Positions 39,453 through 48,958 of a stretch of 64,000 nt of DNA are shown piece by piece. Location of the stretch: contig JALHRS010000025.1 in NCBI GenBank assembly GCA_022841325.1, positions 1-64,000 of the forward strand. Reading direction: 5' to 3'. The position numbers were made by a program, and so were the translations under genes. Source of the DNA: Lysobacterales bacterium (GTDB taxonomy: Bacteria; Pseudomonadota; Gammaproteobacteria; Xanthomonadales; SZUA-5). The number at the start of each line of letters is the position of its first letter. Within the stretch, counting starts at the first letter, position 1. A model generated the notes under the pieces. The model saw only the letters and a program-made list of their open reading frames with translations. It ran no database searches and was not told the origin of the DNA.

Positions 39453-42400
39453 TCATTGCTGCGCAACTACCTTGATCAGGGTAGACACCAGCAGTTCCGG
39501 CCGCACCGGTTTCAGCAGATGGGCGCGGAAACCGGCATCCACGCTGCGGGCCAGATCCTCGGGCGTGCCGCGCCCGGTCACCGCGATCAACGGTAGCTGC
39601 GGCTGCTGTACTTGCAGCGTCTGCGCCAGCTCCACGCCGCTCATGCCGGGCAGATCCCAGTCGAGCAATGCCAGCGACACACGCTGCTGCTGGAGGATGA
39701 TCAAGGCACTGAGTGCATCGGCGGCCGGATGCACCAGTGCGCCGTGTTTGCCCAGTTCCCGCAGCAACAGTTCGCGCGCGACCGGATCATCGTCCACCAC
39801 CAGCACGGCCTGCCCCGAGAGGAACAAGGGCGGTGGGCCAGCAACCGTGGCGCCTGGCACGTGGGTGGCAGAACCCGCCTCGGTCGCCGGCATCAGACTG
39901 AGGATGAAGACACTGCCCAGCCCCGGCGTGGATTCGACCGTGAGACTGCCGCCCATGCGCTCGGCCAGACTGCGGCTGATGGCCAGGCCGAGTCCGGTTC
40001 CCGATGCCGCGCGCTGGTCTCCGACGCGCTCAAAGGGGCGGAACAGCCTTGCGGCCTGCTCCACACTCATGCCCGGACCGGAGTCGCGTACACGGATCTG
40101 CAAGCGATCGCCATCCACCGCGGTGCTGATCTCGACACCACCGCGGAGCGTGAACTTGATGGCGTTGCTGAGCAGATTCTCGATGATCTGCAACAAACGC
40201 GGCGGATCGACCTGCACCCGCGCCCTGGGATCGATGGCGGCGCGGAACCAGAGCCCGCGTTCGGCCGCCTGCTGCGAGTAACGGGCCAGGGTCGCATCCA
40301 GCACCTCTGCGAGCGTCACCACCTGCAGTGGCAGCGGCGCGGCCCCGGCCTCCAGTCGGCTCCAGTCGAGCATGTCATCGAGCAGATGTAGCAGCTGCCG
40401 ACCGGCGTCATTGAGCAGCTGCAGGTAGCGTTGCCCGGTTTGCGGCAGAGGCTGTTCGCCCAGCAGGCGTCCCATGCCGAGCACGCCATTCAGCGGATTG
40501 CGGATCTCATGACTGAGTTCGGCCACCAGGGCGGTGCGCTCTGCCGCCAGCTGCTCGGCCCATTCAGCCTGACGCCGCGCCTCCCGCCAACGTTCGGCAC
40601 TGCGCTGACGCAATTGCCGCCAGCGTTCGACGGCGGCCACCGACAGCACCAGCAGTAGCGCATAGGCGCTCAGTGCCCAGGGGCTGCGCCACCAGGGCGG
40701 CAACACCGTGAACGCCCATTCCAGGCTGTTGGCAGCGGCCTGGCCATCGCCGTCCCAGGCGCGAATCTGCAAAGTGTAGTCGCCATCGGACAAAGCCCCG
40801 AAACGGCGCTCGGGCAGGCCGGCGGCTTCGGTCCAGTCTTCGTCCCAGCCGACCAGCCGGAAACTGAAGCGCTGCGCATGCGTGCGCGCCAGTGTGTTCA
40901 GACGTACCGACAGGAACAGCTCGCGCTCATCGGAACGCAGCTCGGCGCGCTCGTGCGAATGCAGCTCACGCGTGCCCTCGGGCCCCACCACGCTGATCTG
41001 CTCGAAACGCAGCCGCGCCGGCACCACCACGCCCGAGCCCCTGGCGGTATCGACACTGATCAATCCGGCCTCGCCGCCTATCCACAATCGACCGTCGGGC
41101 TCGGCCAGAAACGGGCGATCGCTGAATTCCCGGGAGGGCAATCCATCACGGCCGTCAAAACTCTCCAGACGATCCTGTTCGGGAAAATAGCGGAACAGGC
41201 CCTGAGGCCCGGCCATCCACAGCGCGCCCTGCTGCAGCTGCATGCCGCCCAGCGTCTGGAATTCGGCGAAGGCACGCGGCGCTCTCCCGGCATCACGATA
41301 GAGGCCGTCGCGCCACAGATAGTGCACCAGATTGCCATCCACGAAAGCGTAGAGGCCGCCGTTGCCATCGTTGGTGTAGGCATCCACCCGCACCGAGGAC
41401 AGCAAGGACTGCCAGCAGCGGCAGTCTGCATCCAGCCGCAGCAAGGCGCGATCGGTGGCGACCCACAACTGCTGATCCAACCCCAGCCCCAGTTGCTGGA
41501 TCTCGGTACCAACCAGACCGTTCTCGCCGAAGGCATGCCGCTCGAGCTCGCCGGTGCGCGGATCGATTGCGTTCAGCCCGGCGCCCATGGAAGTGGCCCA
41601 GATGCGGCCGTCGTGATTCTGGAAGAGCAGATCGACATTGCCATCGACCAAGGTCTCGGCCGACCATTGCTGCAGCTGGCGCAGACTGCCATCGGCCTGG
41701 GCTTGCAGCCTGAGCAAGCCGCCCTGATGTCCGACCCAGAGTTCCCCGCCGCTGGCCAGAACCGCCCAGACCCGCCACTGCCCGGTGTCGGGCAGTGCCA
41801 CGGCCTGGATCCGGCCGGTCGCCGGCGTCAGACGATGCAGGCCCGCGCCGAGGGTGCCGATCCAGACCAGGCCATCGGCATCACGGGCAATGCCGCGCAC
41901 CCGTCCGTTCAGCAACCCGCTTCGAGCCAGCGGATCCGGCTGCCACACGGCGAAGCGATCAGCCGACTGCGGCAGGTGCAGCAGCCCACCACCACTGGTG
42001 CCGAACCAGAGCCCGCCGCTGTGATCGATCAAGGCGGTGCGCATGCCCTCGGCCGGAATGCCGCCGCGGCTACCCGGGATGTAGCTCAGCCTCTGCTCGA
42101 TGCCATCCAGCACGCGCAGCATCTCGCCGCGGCCACCGATCCAGTCGCCGCGAGCATCGGCCAGCAGCAATCTGGCCCGTCCCGGCAAGGCCAGCTGCGA
42201 GAGCTCCCGACATTGCGGTGGCTGCGAACCGTCGATCGCGCACAAACGGCCGTCCGAGGTGCTGAACCAGGGGCGACCTCGGCGTTGGGCAATGGCGAAC
42301 ACCGGCAGCGGATCCGGGGCAAGAGTGGAATCGGGCGCACTGAAGCTGGCGCTGTCCGGGTCGAAACGCAGCAAGCGCTTTTCCAGGGTACCCAACCAGA

Positions 42401-42986
42401 GCGTGCCGCTCTGATCGAGTGACAGATCGAGGATATGGCCGTTACCCAGCGCTGCCGGTATGGGATGTTGCGCCACGACCCTGCCGCCCAGATCCAGTTC
42501 CAGCAATCCCGAGCCGTAGGTGCCTATCCACAGACGCCGGTCGTCAGCGGCCAGCGCCCAGGCTTCCAGCTGTTCGGCCTGCAGCATCGCCACCAGGTCG
42601 AAACGGAGAAAATCATCCGTTTCGGGACGCCAGCGCGCGAGCTGGCCGCCCTGGGTCGTGACCCACAGTTGCTGTCGACCATCGACCGTCATCGCCTCCA
42701 CCGAGATCGAGGCCAGTGCGTTGGCACGCTCCAGGCGCGCCGGATAGCTGCGGATGGCGTGGCCATCAAAGCGCACCAGACCGTTGGCGGTGCCGATCCA
42801 GACTCGGCCCTCGGCGTCCTCGGCCAGCGCCTGGATCTGTTGGGAGGGCAGTCCCTCCTCGGTGCCGATCACCCGGAATACTGGATCGGAGATGAGCGGC
42901 TCGGCCGCTGCGGCTTGCAATAGGCAGGCCTGGACGACGAACATCAGTCCCATGGGCCAACCACCACCAGATTCTGAACGCGCCAT
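39453..42986 (-). CDS. Two-component propeller hybrid sensor histidine kinase
   Basis: About 1177 residues. A signal sequence precedes two seven-bladed-style propellers built from Reg_prop repeats (many copies of GxLWIGT/GLVRFD-type blades) up to about residue 690. A Y_Y_Y domain, a transmembrane helix (SPWALSAYALLLVLSVAAVE), HisKA with H in ELSHEIRNPLNG, HATPase with NLLSNAIKFT and GTGLGLAIS, and a C-terminal receiver with the phospho-acceptor D in LLDWDLPGMSG follow. Unlike Bacteroidetes HTCS proteins it has no DNA-binding output domain, so a separate partner is needed; none is adjacent. ATG at 42986 is preferred, overlapping the divergent GTPase start by 35 bp; 43013 or 42953 are possible. 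Confidence 0.9.
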   Translation of the reverse strand: MARSESGGGWPMGLMFVVQACLLQAAAAEPLISDPVFRVIGTEEGLPSQQIQALAEDAEGRVWIGTANGLVRFDGHAIRSYPARLERANALASISVEAMTVDGRQQLWVTTQGGQLARWRPETDDFLRFDLVAMLQAEQLEAWALAADDRRLWIGTYGSGLLELDLGGRVVAQHPIPAALGNGHILDLSLDQSGTLWLGTLEKRLLRFDPDSASFSAPDSTLAPDPLPVFAIAQRRGRPWFSTSDGRLCAIDGSQPPQCRELSQLALPGRARLLLADARGDWIGGRGEMLRVLDGIEQRLSYIPGSRGGIPAEGMRTALIDHSGGLWFGTSGGGLLHLPQSADRFAVWQPDPLARSGLLNGRVRGIARDADGLVWIGTLGAGLHRLTPATGRIQAVALPDTGQWRVWAVLASGGELWVGHQGGLLRLQAQADGSLRQLQQWSAETLVDGNVDLLFQNHDGRIWATSMGAGLNAIDPRTGELERHAFGENGLVGTEIQQLGLGLDQQLWVATDRALLRLDADCRCWQSLLSSVRVDAYTNDGNGGLYAFVDGNLVHYLWRDGLYRDAGRAPRAFAEFQTLGGMQLQQGALWMAGPQGLFRYFPEQDRLESFDGRDGLPSREFSDRPFLAEPDGRLWIGGEAGLISVDTARGSGVVVPARLRFEQISVVGPEGTRELHSHERAELRSDERELFLSVRLNTLARTHAQRFSFRLVGWDEDWTEAAGLPERRFGALSDGDYTLQIRAWDGDGQAAANSLEWAFTVLPPWWRSPWALSAYALLLVLSVAAVERWRQLRQRSAERWREARRQAEWAEQLAAERTALVAELSHEIRNPLNGVLGMGRLLGEQPLPQTGQRYLQLLNDAGRQLLHLLDDMLDWSRLEAGAAPLPLQVVTLAEVLDATLARYSQQAAERGLWFRAAIDPRARVQVDPPRLLQIIENLLSNAIKFTLRGGVEISTAVDGDRLQIRVRDSGPGMSVEQAARLFRPFERVGDQRAASGTGLGLAISRSLAERMGGSLTVESTPGLGSVFILSLMPATEAGSATHVPGATVAGPPPLFLSGQAVLVVDDDPVARELLLRELGKHGALVHPAADALSALIILQQQRVSLALLDWDLPGMSGVELAQTLQVQQPQLPLIAVTGRGTPEDLARSVDAGFRAHLLKPVRPELLVSTLIKVVAQQ

Positions 42987-44493
42987 CTCCGCAGCCCCCC
43001 GTAGCCTGCGCATCCGCCTGTTGCTGGCCGCAATCGTGGTCGCCAGCGCCCTCGGACTGATCCTGTCAGCGATCTATGCCACCGATGCCGCACTGTCGAT
43101 CATAGAACGGCTGCAGCGACTCCCTTTGTGGTTAGGAGTGCTCACCGGTGGTTTTGTCTCAGCGCTGGTGCTGGTCACCGGCTGGTTGCTGTGGCGGCTG
43201 CTGCATCCGCGGCGCAAGGCGACCGCAGCGGTGTCCAAGACCATCGACCGGCCGTCGATCGAGGCCCGTATCGCCAGCCCGGCGCTGCAGGAACAAGCGG
43301 ACACGCTCAAGGCCGAGCTGGTGGAACTGGATCAGCGCGCCGCCCTGTCCCAGGTCTTCGTGGCCCTGTTCGGCGATGTCAGCGCCGGCAAGAGTTCGCT
43401 GATCAGGGCGCTGGTGCCCGGCAGCGAGGCCCGCGTCGACGTGCTTGCCGGCACCACCCGCAGCGTGCGCCACTATCAGGGCACGCTGCCGGGTGGGCAG
43501 ACGCTGATGCTGGCGGACGTACCCGGCACCAGCGAGTGGCATGGCGAGAGTCGTGCCGTCGCCGCCCGCGAGGAGGCGCTGCGCGCGCACGTGGTGGCCT
43601 ACGTCTGCGATGGCGACCTCAGCCGCACCCAGGCCGAGGAACTGGCCTGGCTGGGCGAGTTCCACAAGCCGGTGCTGCTGCTGTTGAACAAATCCGATCG
43701 CTATCGCCCCGATGAACTCATCGCGCTGCGCCAGCGCCTGCAGGAGCGCACCGGCGTCAAGCCCCTGGCGATCTCGGCCGGCGGCGCCGAGACCGTCGAG
43801 GTACGCGCCGCCGACGGCACGTCGAGCATCCGGGAGCGTCCGCGCGCGCCGCAGATCGACTCGCTGCTGCAGGCGCTGACCGACATTGCCCGGCGTGGCC
43901 CGCAGGCCTACGAGGAAGGCCGCCAGCACGCCGTGCTCGGGGCGCTCGACCTCAAGCTCGAAGCCATGGAATCGGAGCAGCGCCGTCGGCGGGCCGCGAC
44001 GCTGGTGCGCGAATACGCGCGCAAGGCGGCACTCGGCGCCATGGCCGCGGTGGCACCGGGCAGCGATCTGGTCATCCAGGGGGTATTGGCTTCGCGCCTG
44101 CTGTCGGAACTCACCCAGCTGTACCAGGTGCCGATGCGCAGCATCGATCTGGACAACTTCATCGAACTGGCCGGCGGGCGACTGCGCGGCACCTCGGCGC
44201 TGGTGCTGGCCATTGCCGGCAACGCCCTCAAGGCCTTCCCCGGCCTCGGCACGCTCGGCGGCGGTCTGGTCCACGCTGTCGCCTACGCCATGATCTTCGA
44301 CAGCCTCGGCAAGGCTGTGGCCGACACTCTCGATCGCGGACAGGGCTTTGACCGGCAGCAGGCCCTGGCCCAGTTCAACAGCAGCCTGTCGGACCGCAGC
44401 CGCTTGTTGCAGCTGGCCCCGGACATGTTGAGACTGGCGCTGGAAGTGCGCCAGGAAGTCCGATTGCCGCCGCAGACCAGGGAAACGCCATGA
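42952..44493 (+). CDS. Membrane-associated Era-like GTPase (first paralogue)
   Basis: About 513 residues. Two N-terminal transmembrane helices (LLLAAIVVASALGLILSAIY; LWLGVLTGGFVSALVLVTGWLLW) precede a GTPase domain with GDVSAGKSSL (G1), LADVPGT (G3) and NKSD (G4). A C-terminal helical region with hydrophobic, glycine-rich stretches (GNALKAFPGLGTLGGGL) is of DUF697 type. It is a paralogue of the gene at 45276, and the two flank a yceI gene; the 3' end overlaps yceI by 4 bp (ATGA). The ATG at 42952 lies in a CCATGG palindrome and inside the 5' end of the divergent kinase gene. The role is unknown; membrane remodelling or assembly is inferred. Confidence 0.8.
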   Translation: MGQPPPDSERAISAAPRSLRIRLLLAAIVVASALGLILSAIYATDAALSIIERLQRLPLWLGVLTGGFVSALVLVTGWLLWRLLHPRRKATAAVSKTIDRPSIEARIASPALQEQADTLKAELVELDQRAALSQVFVALFGDVSAGKSSLIRALVPGSEARVDVLAGTTRSVRHYQGTLPGGQTLMLADVPGTSEWHGESRAVAAREEALRAHVVAYVCDGDLSRTQAEELAWLGEFHKPVLLLLNKSDRYRPDELIALRQRLQERTGVKPLAISAGGAETVEVRAADGTSSIRERPRAPQIDSLLQALTDIARRGPQAYEEGRQHAVLGALDLKLEAMESEQRRRRAATLVREYARKAALGAMAAVAPGSDLVIQGVLASRLLSELTQLYQVPMRSIDLDNFIELAGGRLRGTSALVLAIAGNALKAFPGLGTLGGGLVHAVAYAMIFDSLGKAVADTLDRGQGFDRQQALAQFNSSLSDRSRLLQLAPDMLRLALEVRQEVRLPPQTRETP

Positions 44494-45092
44494 GCCGATT
44501 TCTGGCCTTGTTGATGCTGTGCCTGGCCAGCATCACCGCAGCCCCGGCGGCGACGGTCGCCTACCGCTTCGATCCGGTGCATTCGCAGCTGCTGTTCTTC
44601 GCCGATCACATGGGCTTCTCGACCTCGATCGGGCGCTTCACCCGCTGGCAGGGCGAATTCAGCTACGACCCCGACAATGCCGCCGCCAACCGGGTCGATG
44701 TCAGCATCGACATGGCCTCGCTGGAGATGGGCGACGCCACCTGGAATCGCACCATGCTGGGCGCCAAGTGGTTTGCCGCCGAGGAGTTCCCGCAAGCGCG
44801 TTTTGTCAGCCAGCGTTTTGAAGTCATCGACGACAATCGCGCCATCATCCACGGCCAGCTGACGCTGCGCGGCCACAGTGGCGAGGTGGCGCTGGCCGTG
44901 CGCATCAACCGTCAGGGCATCCATCCCTATACGCTGAAGGACACCGCCGGCTTCTCGGCCACGGCCACGCTCAGCCGATCGGCCTTCGGGCTCGATGCCC
45001 TGCCGGGCACGCTGGCCGACGCCGTCGAACTGCGGATCGAGGTGGAAGGCCAGCGCCTGAACCCGGTCAACCGCCGCCCGCGCAAGCGCTAG
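44490..45092 (+). CDS. YceI family periplasmic protein
   Basis: A 200-residue exported lipocalin-like protein. Signal peptide about residues 1-20 (ending APAA), then YRFDPVHSQLLFFADHMGFS, GEFSYDPDN, DVSIDMASLEMGD and the SRSAFGLDA loop, all typical of YceI. Family members bind polyisoprenoids or other amphiphiles in the periplasm. Its ATG overlaps the upstream GTPase stop. The stop codon's final G is also the first base of a 159-bp palindromic element at 45092-45250. The C-terminus is strongly basic (RRPRKR). Confidence 0.92.
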   Translation: MSRFLALLMLCLASITAAPAATVAYRFDPVHSQLLFFADHMGFSTSIGRFTRWQGEFSYDPDNAAANRVDVSIDMASLEMGDATWNRTMLGAKWFAAEEFPQARFVSQRFEVIDDNRAIIHGQLTLRGHSGEVALAVRINRQGIHPYTLKDTAGFSATATLSRSAFGLDALPGTLADAVELRIEVEGQRLNPVNRRPRKR

Positions 45093-45250
45093 TGTGGTGT
45101 CCCGTGAATAGGTTGAAGAGATTTCCGATGGATTTCGGCCCGAGGCAAGGCGCGAGTAGAAGTCATGGCAGCGCCATGGCGCCGACGAGCAACGCGGCGA
45201 TCGGGCCGAAAGACGCGGAAATGATTCAAGGTATTTGCGGGACACCCCAC
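45092..45250. repeat. 159-bp MITE-like imperfect palindrome
   Basis: The ends, GTGTGGTGTCCCG (45092-45104) and CGGGACACCCCAC (45238-45250), are inverted with one mismatch. Pairing continues inward through ATTTCCG and TTTCGGCCCGA blocks to a GCGCCATGGCGC centre (45171-45182). This is the shape of a non-autonomous mobile element or large extragenic palindrome. It abuts the yceI stop codon and ends 26 bp before the second GTPase gene. No transposase is in the window. Confidence 0.75.
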
Positions 45251-45275
45251 TGAACCCCAAGGCCCGTATGCATCC

Positions 45276-46574
45276 ATGACTTCCGACGTGCAGACCCCGC
45301 AGCAACAGCGCCATCTGGCGCAAACCGTCGACAGCCTGCGGGCGCTGATCGACGACCCGGCGCTGCCGGCCGAAGTGCGCCGGGCGCTGGAACCGGAATT
45401 CGCGGAAATCGAGCGCCTGATCGACAAGCTGGAACAGGGCGAGTTGCACGTGGCCGTGTTCGGCCGCGTCAGTGTCGGCAAATCGGCGCTGCTGAATGCG
45501 CTCATCGGCCAGAGCCATTTCACGGTGGGCGTGTTGCACGGCACCACCACCGCGCGTGAAAGCGCCCAGTGGCAGCGTATCGGCGACTCCGGCGTGCATC
45601 TGATCGACACCCCGGGCATCAATGAAATCGACGGCGCCGAGCGCGAACGTCTGGCCCGACACGTGGCCGGGCGTTCGGATCTGGTGATCTTCGTCGTCGA
45701 CGGCGATCTGACCGCCAGCGAGGGCGAAGCGCTGAAGGACCTGGCCGCCACCCGCCGGCCGATGCTGCTGGTGTTGAACAAGGCCGACCGCTATCTGGCG
45801 GCCGAGCGCGAGGCACTGCTGGAGCGACTGCGCGCCCACACCCAGGGCCTGTTGCGCCCACAGCATGTGATCGCCGCCAGCGCCCTGCCGGCGCCGCGCC
45901 GGGTGATCCGCATCGGGGCCGACGGCAGCGAAAGCGAATCGATGGAGATTCCGCCGCCCGATGTCGCCAGCCTGCGCGCGACCGTGTTCGATGTGCTCGC
46001 CAGCGAAGGCAAGACCCTGGCCGCACTCAATGCCGGTTTGTTTGCCGGGCGTCTGAGCGATGAAGTCGGCAAGCGCCTGACTGAAGTCCGTCGCGATGTT
46101 GCCGACAAGCTGATCCGCAACTACGCACTGGGCAAGGGCGTGGCCGTGGGCCTGAACCCGGTGCCGCTGACCGATCTCGCCGCCGCCGCCGGCTTCGATG
46201 TGGCGCTGGTCACGCACCTGGGGCATGTCTATGGCCTGCCCTTCACCAAGGCCGAAGCCGGCGAACTGGTGCTCAAGATCGCGGCACAGATCGCGCTGCT
46301 GATGGGAGCCATCTGGGGTGTGAACGTACTCGCCAGCGCGCTCAAGGGCATCAGCATCGGGCTGTCGACGGCGCTGACCGCTGGCGCCCAGGGGGCGCTC
46401 GCCTATTTCTCGACCTACATCACCGGGCGCGCCGCACAGGCTTATCTCGCCAACGGCAAGAGCTGGGGCGAGCGCGGGCCCAAGCGGGTGGTTGAGGACA
46501 TCCTCGGCAGCCTGGATCGGGATTCCATCCTGCGCGATGCCCGCGCCGAAATCCTGGCGCGCCTGCGCAACTGA
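45276..46574 (+). CDS. Era-like GTPase with DUF697 domain (second paralogue)
   Basis: A 432-residue GTPase: GRVSVGKSALLNALIG (G1), HLIDTPGINE (G3) and NKAD (G4). A C-terminal DUF697-type region with hydrophobic helices follows (AVGLNPVPLTDLAAAAGFDVAL; ALLMGAIWGVNVLASALKGISIGL). Unlike the first paralogue at 42952 it has no N-terminal transmembrane pair; its hydrophobic segments are all C-terminal. It probably acts with the first paralogue and YceI at the inner membrane. An upstream palindrome now separates it from yceI, so it may depend on its own promoter. Confidence 0.85.
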   Translation: MTSDVQTPQQQRHLAQTVDSLRALIDDPALPAEVRRALEPEFAEIERLIDKLEQGELHVAVFGRVSVGKSALLNALIGQSHFTVGVLHGTTTARESAQWQRIGDSGVHLIDTPGINEIDGAERERLARHVAGRSDLVIFVVDGDLTASEGEALKDLAATRRPMLLVLNKADRYLAAEREALLERLRAHTQGLLRPQHVIAASALPAPRRVIRIGADGSESESMEIPPPDVASLRATVFDVLASEGKTLAALNAGLFAGRLSDEVGKRLTEVRRDVADKLIRNYALGKGVAVGLNPVPLTDLAAAAGFDVALVTHLGHVYGLPFTKAEAGELVLKIAAQIALLMGAIWGVNVLASALKGISIGLSTALTAGAQGALAYFSTYITGRAAQAYLANGKSWGERGPKRVVEDILGSLDRDSILRDARAEILARLRN

Positions 46575-46645
46575 GGCTGGGCACCAGTGCTCCTGGTCGC
46601 CCGAGATGACCCGCGCAGCGGCTCACCCGGTCGCTCCGCCTCAAG

Positions 46646-46673
46646 GCCCGGACCGAACGACCTCGGTCCGGGC
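46646..46673. terminator. Hairpin between convergent genes, possible bidirectional terminator
   Basis: An 11-bp perfect GC-rich stem, GCCCGGACCGA with TCGGTCCGGGC, and a 6-base loop lie between the GTPase stop (46574) and the cytochrome stop (46687). There is no T tract, so intrinsic termination is uncertain. Confidence 0.4.
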
Positions 46674-46686
46674 TGCATCACACCAA

Positions 46687-48180
46687 CTACCCCTTGACCG
46701 CCTCACCCACACGCTTGGCGGCAGCCGCCTTGTCGGCCGGTTTGCCACGCTTGTCCACAACCAGTGCAGGTGTGCCCGGCTCCAGCATCTGCAGGGATTT
46801 CAGGAACTCGATGATCTCGGCCTGACCCTGCGCTCCCAACTGCTCGAAGGCCACCCGCGAAGTGGCCGCTTCGCCACCGTGGGCCATGATCGCCTCGGTC
46901 AGCGTGGTGAGATCGCCGCGATGACCATAAGGCGCCGAGTTGCCGGCATCCCACAGGCGTCGAGTCAGGAACATCTCGGTCGGAATACCGCCCTGGACCA
47001 CCTGCTCGTTGCAGTAGTGACGAACCTGCGCATCGCACAGATTGTGACGCTTGAGATCGGTGTAGGCGCGAACATTGATGCCACCGCCAGCGGCGGCCTC
47101 GAAGCGCGGCAACTGACCCTGGCGGGTCATGTCGAAGCTGAACACCTGCGCGACCTGATTGGGCTTCAGATTGCCGTCCGGGTTGTACGGATTGGGCTCG
47201 GTGAACTGGGTGGTATTGAGCTTCAGCGACGGCACATGGCAGCTGGCGCAACCGACGGTTTCGAACTTGCGCTCACCGCGAATCACCGCGCGCAGCGCGC
47301 CGACGTCATCGGGCAACACCTGCCCCGGCGTATTCAGCCCGGCCTGATAGATGGTGGTCGCCGTGATGTCGCCCACGGTCAGCTCATCGGCCACACCGTC
47401 CTGATCGAAATCCGCGGTGCCGGTGCGGGCGACGCCAAAGCGCTCTGTAGACTGCATGCCATGGTGATGATTCATGGCGTTGTTGGTGAATTCACGCAGC
47501 GAGATCACCGCGCCCTTCTGGTGGAAGGGACGAAGAATCAGATCGGCATTGATGCCCTTGATCTCACGGGTGTCGACCGTGCCATCGGCATGGGCGGTGA
47601 CAAAGCCGAAGTTCACGGTCTTGGTGTTCAGCGCCAGGCGCGTGCTGCGACCGGTACCGCGGGCGGCGCTGAGCGCCTGTTCGCGGATCGCCTGCAACTC
47701 GGCGGTCATTTCACGGGCCAGCATTTCGATACCGGCCGTACCCTGCATGCCCAGCGTATTGCGGTCGTTGCTGAACTGGGCGTTGACCGACTCGGTCACC
47801 GGATCCAGGGTTTGTGCCAGCACGAAGACATTGGCGACGATATCCCCGCCGCCACCGGAGAAAGGCTGATTGTGGCAACCGGAACAGGAGTTGGCGTCGG
47901 GCGCCGAGGTGCGAATGAAAGCCGGCGCGCTGCCGGGCACCCGCGCCGCGCCGCCGCCGGTCGTGCCGGGCCGGCTCTGGCCGTCGAACAGGTTGAACTT
48001 GGCCTGGAACAGCAACTGGCCCTGATCAAAGAGCTGATCGAAAGTGACCGCGCCACTGTCGATCCGGGCCTGATCCAGATGGGTCTCGACGATGGGACCG
48101 TCGCCGATCGTCACCGCGGATGCCGCGATCCAGGGCAGCAGGCCAGCAGCCAATGCCACAGTCAGATGGGTCTTGCGCAT
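46687..48180 (-). CDS. Exported di-haem cytochrome c peroxidase-like oxidoreductase
   Basis: A 497-residue protein with a signal peptide (MRKTHLTVALAAGLLP...). It has two c-type haem sites: CSGCH (NSCSGCHNQPFSGGGG) in the first third and CASCH (VGCASCHVP) in the second. The layout matches the di-haem oxidoreductase/DHOR (DUF1111-like) group. Further cysteines (NLCDAQVRHYC) may form a disulphide. It acts in the periplasm, perhaps as a peroxidase or peptide-modifying oxidase; the donor is unknown. A strong GGAGACG site precedes the ATG at 48180. Confidence 0.85.
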   Translation of the reverse strand: MRKTHLTVALAAGLLPWIAASAVTIGDGPIVETHLDQARIDSGAVTFDQLFDQGQLLFQAKFNLFDGQSRPGTTGGGAARVPGSAPAFIRTSAPDANSCSGCHNQPFSGGGGDIVANVFVLAQTLDPVTESVNAQFSNDRNTLGMQGTAGIEMLAREMTAELQAIREQALSAARGTGRSTRLALNTKTVNFGFVTAHADGTVDTREIKGINADLILRPFHQKGAVISLREFTNNAMNHHHGMQSTERFGVARTGTADFDQDGVADELTVGDITATTIYQAGLNTPGQVLPDDVGALRAVIRGERKFETVGCASCHVPSLKLNTTQFTEPNPYNPDGNLKPNQVAQVFSFDMTRQGQLPRFEAAAGGGINVRAYTDLKRHNLCDAQVRHYCNEQVVQGGIPTEMFLTRRLWDAGNSAPYGHRGDLTTLTEAIMAHGGEAATSRVAFEQLGAQGQAEIIEFLKSLQMLEPGTPALVVDKRGKPADKAAAAKRVGEAVKG

Positions 48181-48363
48181 ATTCGTCTCCTGCAGACTTT
48201 GGTGGACGCAGCCCTCGCTCCCGCAGGAGGCGGCGGTCTGCGTCATGGGACTTTTCGCAAGGCGCCGGTGCTTTACGGTGTCTTGCGAATTCACAAAGCA
48301 TAGACGTAAATAAACGATATGTGAACGCGAGAGGTGCCGGAGGGAGCGGGGCTTCCCGGCCTG

Positions 48364-48894
48364 ATGGACACTGAAAAGCCACGCCGCCGGTCCAGCTGCA
48401 GCGGAGAAATCGCCATCCGATTCGAGCATTGCATCCTTGTTGGTGGCAGCACCGAGGGATCGGCCACAGCACTCACCGCAGCGGAGTTGTGGTCGGCGCT
48501 GCTGCAAGCCAGCCTCGATCCACGACAGCTACGGCCTGATCTGGACACGGTCAAGGTGGTGGCTACCGGCAGCGACAGCTGGCGCCGCGAGCTGGGTTTT
48601 GGCGCGCTGACGATCATCGAGACGCTCAAGGCCGATGCCGCGAGTCAGTCAGTCCGTCAGCACACGCTGTTTCCGCCGACGCTGGCCGGCGGCAGTCGTA
48701 CAGTCAGCATCCGCATCGACCGCGATCAGGGACTGGCTCTGCATTTCGCCTACCACAGCCCGCATCTGAGTGCCGACCCCGAACTCGGCGACGCCCATCG
48801 TGCCGCCTTCCAGGCCGCCTACCAGCATGCCGACGCCGATCAGGTCGAACGCCTGCTGCTCTGGATCGGACAGCAGCGCGACGGCGGTGCCTGA
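48364..48894 (+). CDS. DUF1857 (AtaL-like, START-fold) protein
   Basis: A 176-residue cytoplasmic protein. IAIRFEHCILVGG, LTAAELWSALLQASLDPRQLRPD and AYHSPHLSADPEL fit the DUF1857/SRPBCC helix-grip group, which binds small hydrophobic ligands. The start at 48364 (MDTEKPRRRSS) gives a slightly longer, basic N-terminus than usual. It is divergent from the cytochrome gene and converges on the saccharopine-dehydrogenase-like gene. No function can be assigned. Confidence 0.7.
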   Translation: MDTEKPRRRSSCSGEIAIRFEHCILVGGSTEGSATALTAAELWSALLQASLDPRQLRPDLDTVKVVATGSDSWRRELGFGALTIIETLKADAASQSVRQHTLFPPTLAGGSRTVSIRIDRDQGLALHFAYHSPHLSADPELGDAHRAAFQAAYQHADADQVERLLLWIGQQRDGGA

Positions 48895-48958
48895 CAGTGT
48901 CTGCCAGAGGGCAACCGAAGCCTCGACGCTCTGGATTCTCCGCGCCCTCGCGCCCCCG

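Noticed and set aside
42952..46574. An anti-phage or conflict system built on the two GTPases
   Set aside because: GTPases plus YceI point to envelope function; no nuclease, toxin or other effector is present.
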